Below, in pieces: positions 61,900 through 64,000 of a stretch of 64,000 nt of DNA (position 1 is its first letter; every line of letters starts with the position of its first letter). The position numbers and the translations under genes were made by a program. This stretch comes from an uncultured Eubacteriales bacterium (lineage in GTDB: Bacteria > Bacillota > Clostridia > Lachnospirales > Lachnospiraceae), in the NCBI GenBank assembly GCA_900316755.1, contig ONED01000001.1:1-64000 (forward strand). The letters are read 5' to 3'. The notes under the pieces were generated by a model. The model did not search any database. It was given only the letters and a program-made list of their open reading frames with translations, and was not told the DNA's origin.

Positions 61900-61985
61900 A
61901 GTGTGCCGCACAGTGAGGTTTCCAAGATTACATATGTTATCAGGATATGTAACACCACAACTGGCGAGTAATGATAATAGGAGGT
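61900..61985 (+). promoter_or_regulatory. Probable ribosomal protein L21 leader RNA
   Basis: The ~90-base untranslated region between the promoter and rplU folds a hairpin TTACATAT...ATATGTAA (about 61928-61953) and has conserved-looking flanks (GTGAGGTTTCCAAG; CACAACTGGCGAGTAATG) ahead of AGGAGG. Firmicutes carry an L21 autoregulatory leader in exactly this position. The match is from position and shape; a covariance search was not possible. Confidence 0.6.
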
Positions 61986-61990
61986 GCCAT

Positions 61991-62299
61991 ATGTACGCAA
62001 TTATAGCAACAGGTGGTAAACAGTACAAAGTAGCCGAAGGCGATATCATTAAAGTAGAAAAACTTGGTGTAGAAGCCGGAGAGACTTTTACATTTGACCA
62101 AGTTCTTGCAGTAAGCGATTCCGAATTAAAGGTTGGAAATCCGACAGTAGAAGGCGCTACCGTTACAGCTTCTGTAATCGGAGACGGAAAAGCAAAAAAA
62201 GTTATCGTTTACAAGTATAAGAGAAAATCTGGATACCATAAGAAAAACGGTCACAGACAGCAATATACAGCCGTTAAGATTGAAAAAATCAACGCATAA
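61991..62299 (+). CDS. rplU: 50S ribosomal protein L21
   Basis: A 102-residue large-subunit protein with [18 protein letters not shown], the family opening, and [21 protein letters not shown] near the end. The start is the ATG at 61991 behind AGGAGG; the frame stays open to 61901 across the leader. It is the first gene of rplU-prp-rpmA, a conserved Firmicutes operon. Confidence 0.97.
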   Translation: MYAIIATGGKQYKVAEGDIIKVEKLGVEAGETFTFDQVLAVSDSELKVGNPTVEGATVTASVIGDGKAKKVIVYKYKRKSGYHKKNGHRQQYTAVKIEKINA

Positions 62300-62308
62300 T
62301 TTCCAGCT

Positions 62309-62635
62309 ATGACCAAGGTAACGATTTATAGAAACGAATTTAAGGAGTGTGTTGGTTTCAGAGCATATGGGCATGCCGGATGCGGAGAAGCCGGACAAGA
62401 TATCGTGTGTGCGGCCGTTTCTGTATTGACGATTAATACGATAAATGCTATTGAAGCATTTACGGAAGAGAAATTTTCCGTTGCATCAGATGAAGAAGAA
62501 GGCTATATCGAATATAGAGTTTCAGGCAGGCCATTAAAAGAGACGACACTACTGTTAAACGCCATGATTCTCGGCTTAGAGGATGTGGCGAAAAACTACG
62601 AGAAGTATATTGATTTCACATTTGAGGAGGTGTAA
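62309..62635 (+). CDS. prp: Ribosomal-processing cysteine protease Prp
   Basis: A 108-residue protease (YsxB family) that removes the N-terminal extension of L27. The catalytic pair is visible: His22 in [12 protein letters not shown] and Cys34 in [10 protein letters not shown]. It lies between rplU and rpmA as in Staphylococcus and Bacillus. Its client L27 is encoded next, with the expected extension. There is no obvious strong ribosome site before the ATG, so translation may depend on rplU. Confidence 0.93.
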   Translation: MTKVTIYRNEFKECVGFRAYGHAGCGEAGQDIVCAAVSVLTINTINAIEAFTEEKFSVASDEEEGYIEYRVSGRPLKETTLLLNAMILGLEDVAKNYEKYIDFTFEEV

Positions 62636-62639
62636 TACC

Positions 62640-62924
62640 ATGATGAATTTAAACCTTCAATTTTTCGCTCATAAAAAAGGAGTTGGTTCTACAAAGAACG
62701 GTAGAGACTCAGAATCCAAAAGATTAGGTGCGAAAAGAGCTGACGGACAATTTGTAAAAGCCGGAAACATTCTTTACAGACAACGTGGAACAAAGATTCA
62801 TCCGGGTCTGAACGTAGGACGCGGTGGCGATGATACCTTATTCGCATTAGTTGACGGTGTTGTAAGATTTGAGAGAAAAGGAAGAGATAAGAAACAGGTT
62901 TCTATCTATCCGGTAGCTGAATAG
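62640..62924 (+). CDS. rpmA: 50S ribosomal protein L27 with cleavable N-terminal extension
   Basis: A 94-residue protein starting [21 protein letters not shown]. The nine residues MMNLNLQFF before Ala10 match the Prp cleavage signal of Firmicutes L27 (cut after FF). The rest is standard L27 ([40 protein letters not shown]). The mature N-terminus reaches the peptidyl-transferase centre, so removal of the extension is essential. GAGGAGG precedes the first of two ATG codons (62640, 62643). Confidence 0.96.
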   Translation: MMNLNLQFFAHKKGVGSTKNGRDSESKRLGAKRADGQFVKAGNILYRQRGTKIHPGLNVGRGGDDTLFALVDGVVRFERKGRDKKQVSIYPVAE

Positions 62925-62947
62925 GAATTTTACAGATGCATAAATCG

Positions 62948-62983
62948 GGCTTCAAATCATTTGGTTTGAAGCCTTGTTTTTTG
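62948..62983 (+). terminator. Rho-independent terminator of rplU-prp-rpmA
   Basis: A perfect 9-bp stem (62948-62956 with 62965-62973), an 8-base loop and TTGTTTTTTG follow rpmA. Confidence 0.88.
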
Positions 62984-63032
62984 CGGTATACTTGTTTATA
63001 CTTAGATTATTAGAAAAAAGCAGGTGAGAGAG

Positions 63033-64000
63033 ATGTTTGCAGACAGAGCGAAGATTTATATCCGTTCAGGAAAAGGCGGCGATGGACATGCCAGCTTCCG
63101 AAGAGAACTTTATGTGCCCAATGGCGGTCCGGACGGCGGAGACGGCGGACGTGGGGGAGATGTTATTTTTGAAGTGGATGAAGGACTGAATACCCTTGTC
63201 GATTACCGTCATAAAAGAAAATACTGTGCACAGGACGGAGAGCAGGGAGGCAAGAGAAGATGCCACGGAAAAGATGCAAAAGATATTATTTTGAAAGTTC
63301 CGGAAGGAACCGTAATTAAAGAAGCAGAGTCCGGAAAAGTCATTGCAGATATGTCCGGTGATAACCGCAGACAGGTGATTCTAAAAGGCGGTCGCGGAGG
63401 ACTTGGAAATCAACATTTTGCCACTGCAACCATGCAGGTTCCAAAGTATGCGCAGCCCGGGCAGCCGGCTCAGGAATTAAATGTAATATTGGAACTGAAA
63501 GTGATTGCCGATGTGGGGCTTATCGGCTTCCCGAATGTGGGAAAATCGACTCTTTTGTCCCGGGTGACAAATGCAAACCCGAAGATTGCAAATTACCATT
63601 TCACGACCATCAATCCAAACCTTGGCGTCGTGGATTTGGAGGGAACAGACGGATTTGTTATCGCAGATATCCCCGGATTAATCGAGGGTGCATCTGAGGG
63701 GGTGGGTCTTGGGCATGAGTTCTTACGTCATATTGAACGTACCAAGATGATGATTCACGTGGTAGATGCAGCGTCATCCGAAGGTCGTGACCCGATTGAG
63801 GATATTTACAAAATCAATGCAGAGTTAGAAGCCTACAATCCTGAGATTGCCAAACGTCCTCAAGTTATTGCGGCAAACAAGATTGATTTAATCTACGAAG
63901 AAGATGAAAATCCGGTAGAAAAACTCCGTGCCGAATTTGAACCGAAGGGAATAAAGGTATTCCCCATTTCCGGATTTTCCGGCGAGGGCATCAAAGAACT
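63033..64000 (+). CDS. obgE: GTPase Obg/CgtA (3' end beyond the window)
   Basis: 322 codons are visible from the ATG at 63033 (AGGTGAGAG ahead) and the frame is still open at the window end. The glycine-rich Obg fold comes first (SGKGGDGHASFRRE, GGPDGGDGGRGGDVIF, GGRGGLGNQHFAT). The G domain follows: G1 GFPNVGKSTLLS, switch FTTINPNLG, G3 DIPGLIEGA and G4 NKID. Obg couples ribosome assembly, stress and, in Bacillus, sporulation to GTP levels. The location after rpmA is conserved. Confidence 0.96.
   Translation, partial: MFADRAKIYIRSGKGGDGHASFRRELYVPNGGPDGGDGGRGGDVIFEVDEGLNTLVDYRHKRKYCAQDGEQGGKRRCHGKDAKDIILKVPEGTVIKEAESGKVIADMSGDNRRQVILKGGRGGLGNQHFATATMQVPKYAQPGQPAQELNVILELKVIADVGLIGFPNVGKSTLLSRVTNANPKIANYHFTTINPNLGVVDLEGTDGFVIADIPGLIEGASEGVGLGHEFLRHIERTKMMIHVVDAASSEGRDPIEDIYKINAELEAYNPEIAKRPQVIAANKIDLIYEEDENPVEKLRAEFEPKGIKVFPISGFSGEGIKE

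Noticed and set aside
1..64000. Mobile elements, prophage, CRISPR arrays, toxin-antitoxin pairs
   Set aside because: I looked for transposase or integrase motifs, long terminal repeats and regularly spaced repeats and saw none; gene order and codon use look uniform and housekeeping throughout.

Overview
The window is a conserved chromosomal segment of a spore-forming, strictly fermentative, low-to-mid GC Firmicute, most likely a Lachnospiraceae (Clostridia) member. This rests on a complete RnfCDGEAB complex, a sodium-pump decarboxylase cluster, sporulation genes (alpha/beta SASP, GerW/YtfJ, YlbJ), RecU as the likely resolvase in place of RuvC, the Prp protease beside an N-terminally extended L27, and extensive shared gene order with known Firmicutes. 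It is almost fully coding. I found no tRNA or rRNA gene, CRISPR array, insertion sequence or prophage gene, and no gene-free stretch longer than about 200 bases.

Layout: 1-11.2 kb holds the alaS 3' end, rpsU, a phosphoesterase, scpAB, a D,D-carboxypeptidase with a sigma-E-like promoter, a reverse-strand aminopeptidase P, and a five-gene biotin-dependent carboxyltransferase/sodium-pump cluster. 11.2-16.2 kb holds an RpiR regulator, a flavoprotein, cmk, ispH and rpsA as an overlapping run. 16.2-21.2 kb is the rnf operon. 21.3-24.4 kb is a pantothenate operon opened by a DUF2520 reductase (probable PanG). It converges on apbE, whose product would flavinylate RnfD and RnfG. Divergent from apbE is a NusG-II/Gx-transporter pair leading into ruvAB.

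28-35.6 kb: zapA, a U32 protein, a SEDS-PBP pair, a DUF2953-GerW module and a 45-residue membrane peptide. 35.7-43.4 kb: rpmB (reverse), Asp23 and a Dak2/FakA-type protein, recG, a SASP with a sigma-G-like promoter, rsmD-coaD with a coiled-coil gene and a 54-codon ORF, then ylbJ (reverse). 43.5-51.2 kb: an M23 protein and a run of RNA-modification genes, ending in recU.

51.2-56.3 kb is a histidine operon hisZ-hisG-hisD-hisB plus a three-domain protein with a degenerate HisA/HisF-like barrel ahead of HisI and HisE. 56.4-64 kb carries two paired radical-SAM-associated genes, an RNase G, aspartate kinase, the L21 leader with rplU-prp-rpmA, and the start of obgE.

Most of the window is ordinary core genome. 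The points most worth following are the decarboxylase cluster with two different carboxyltransferases, the apbE/NusG-II/Gx-transporter locus near rnf, the degenerate barrel fused to HisIE, the sporulation-type promoters, and the two small ORFs at 35428 and 42336.
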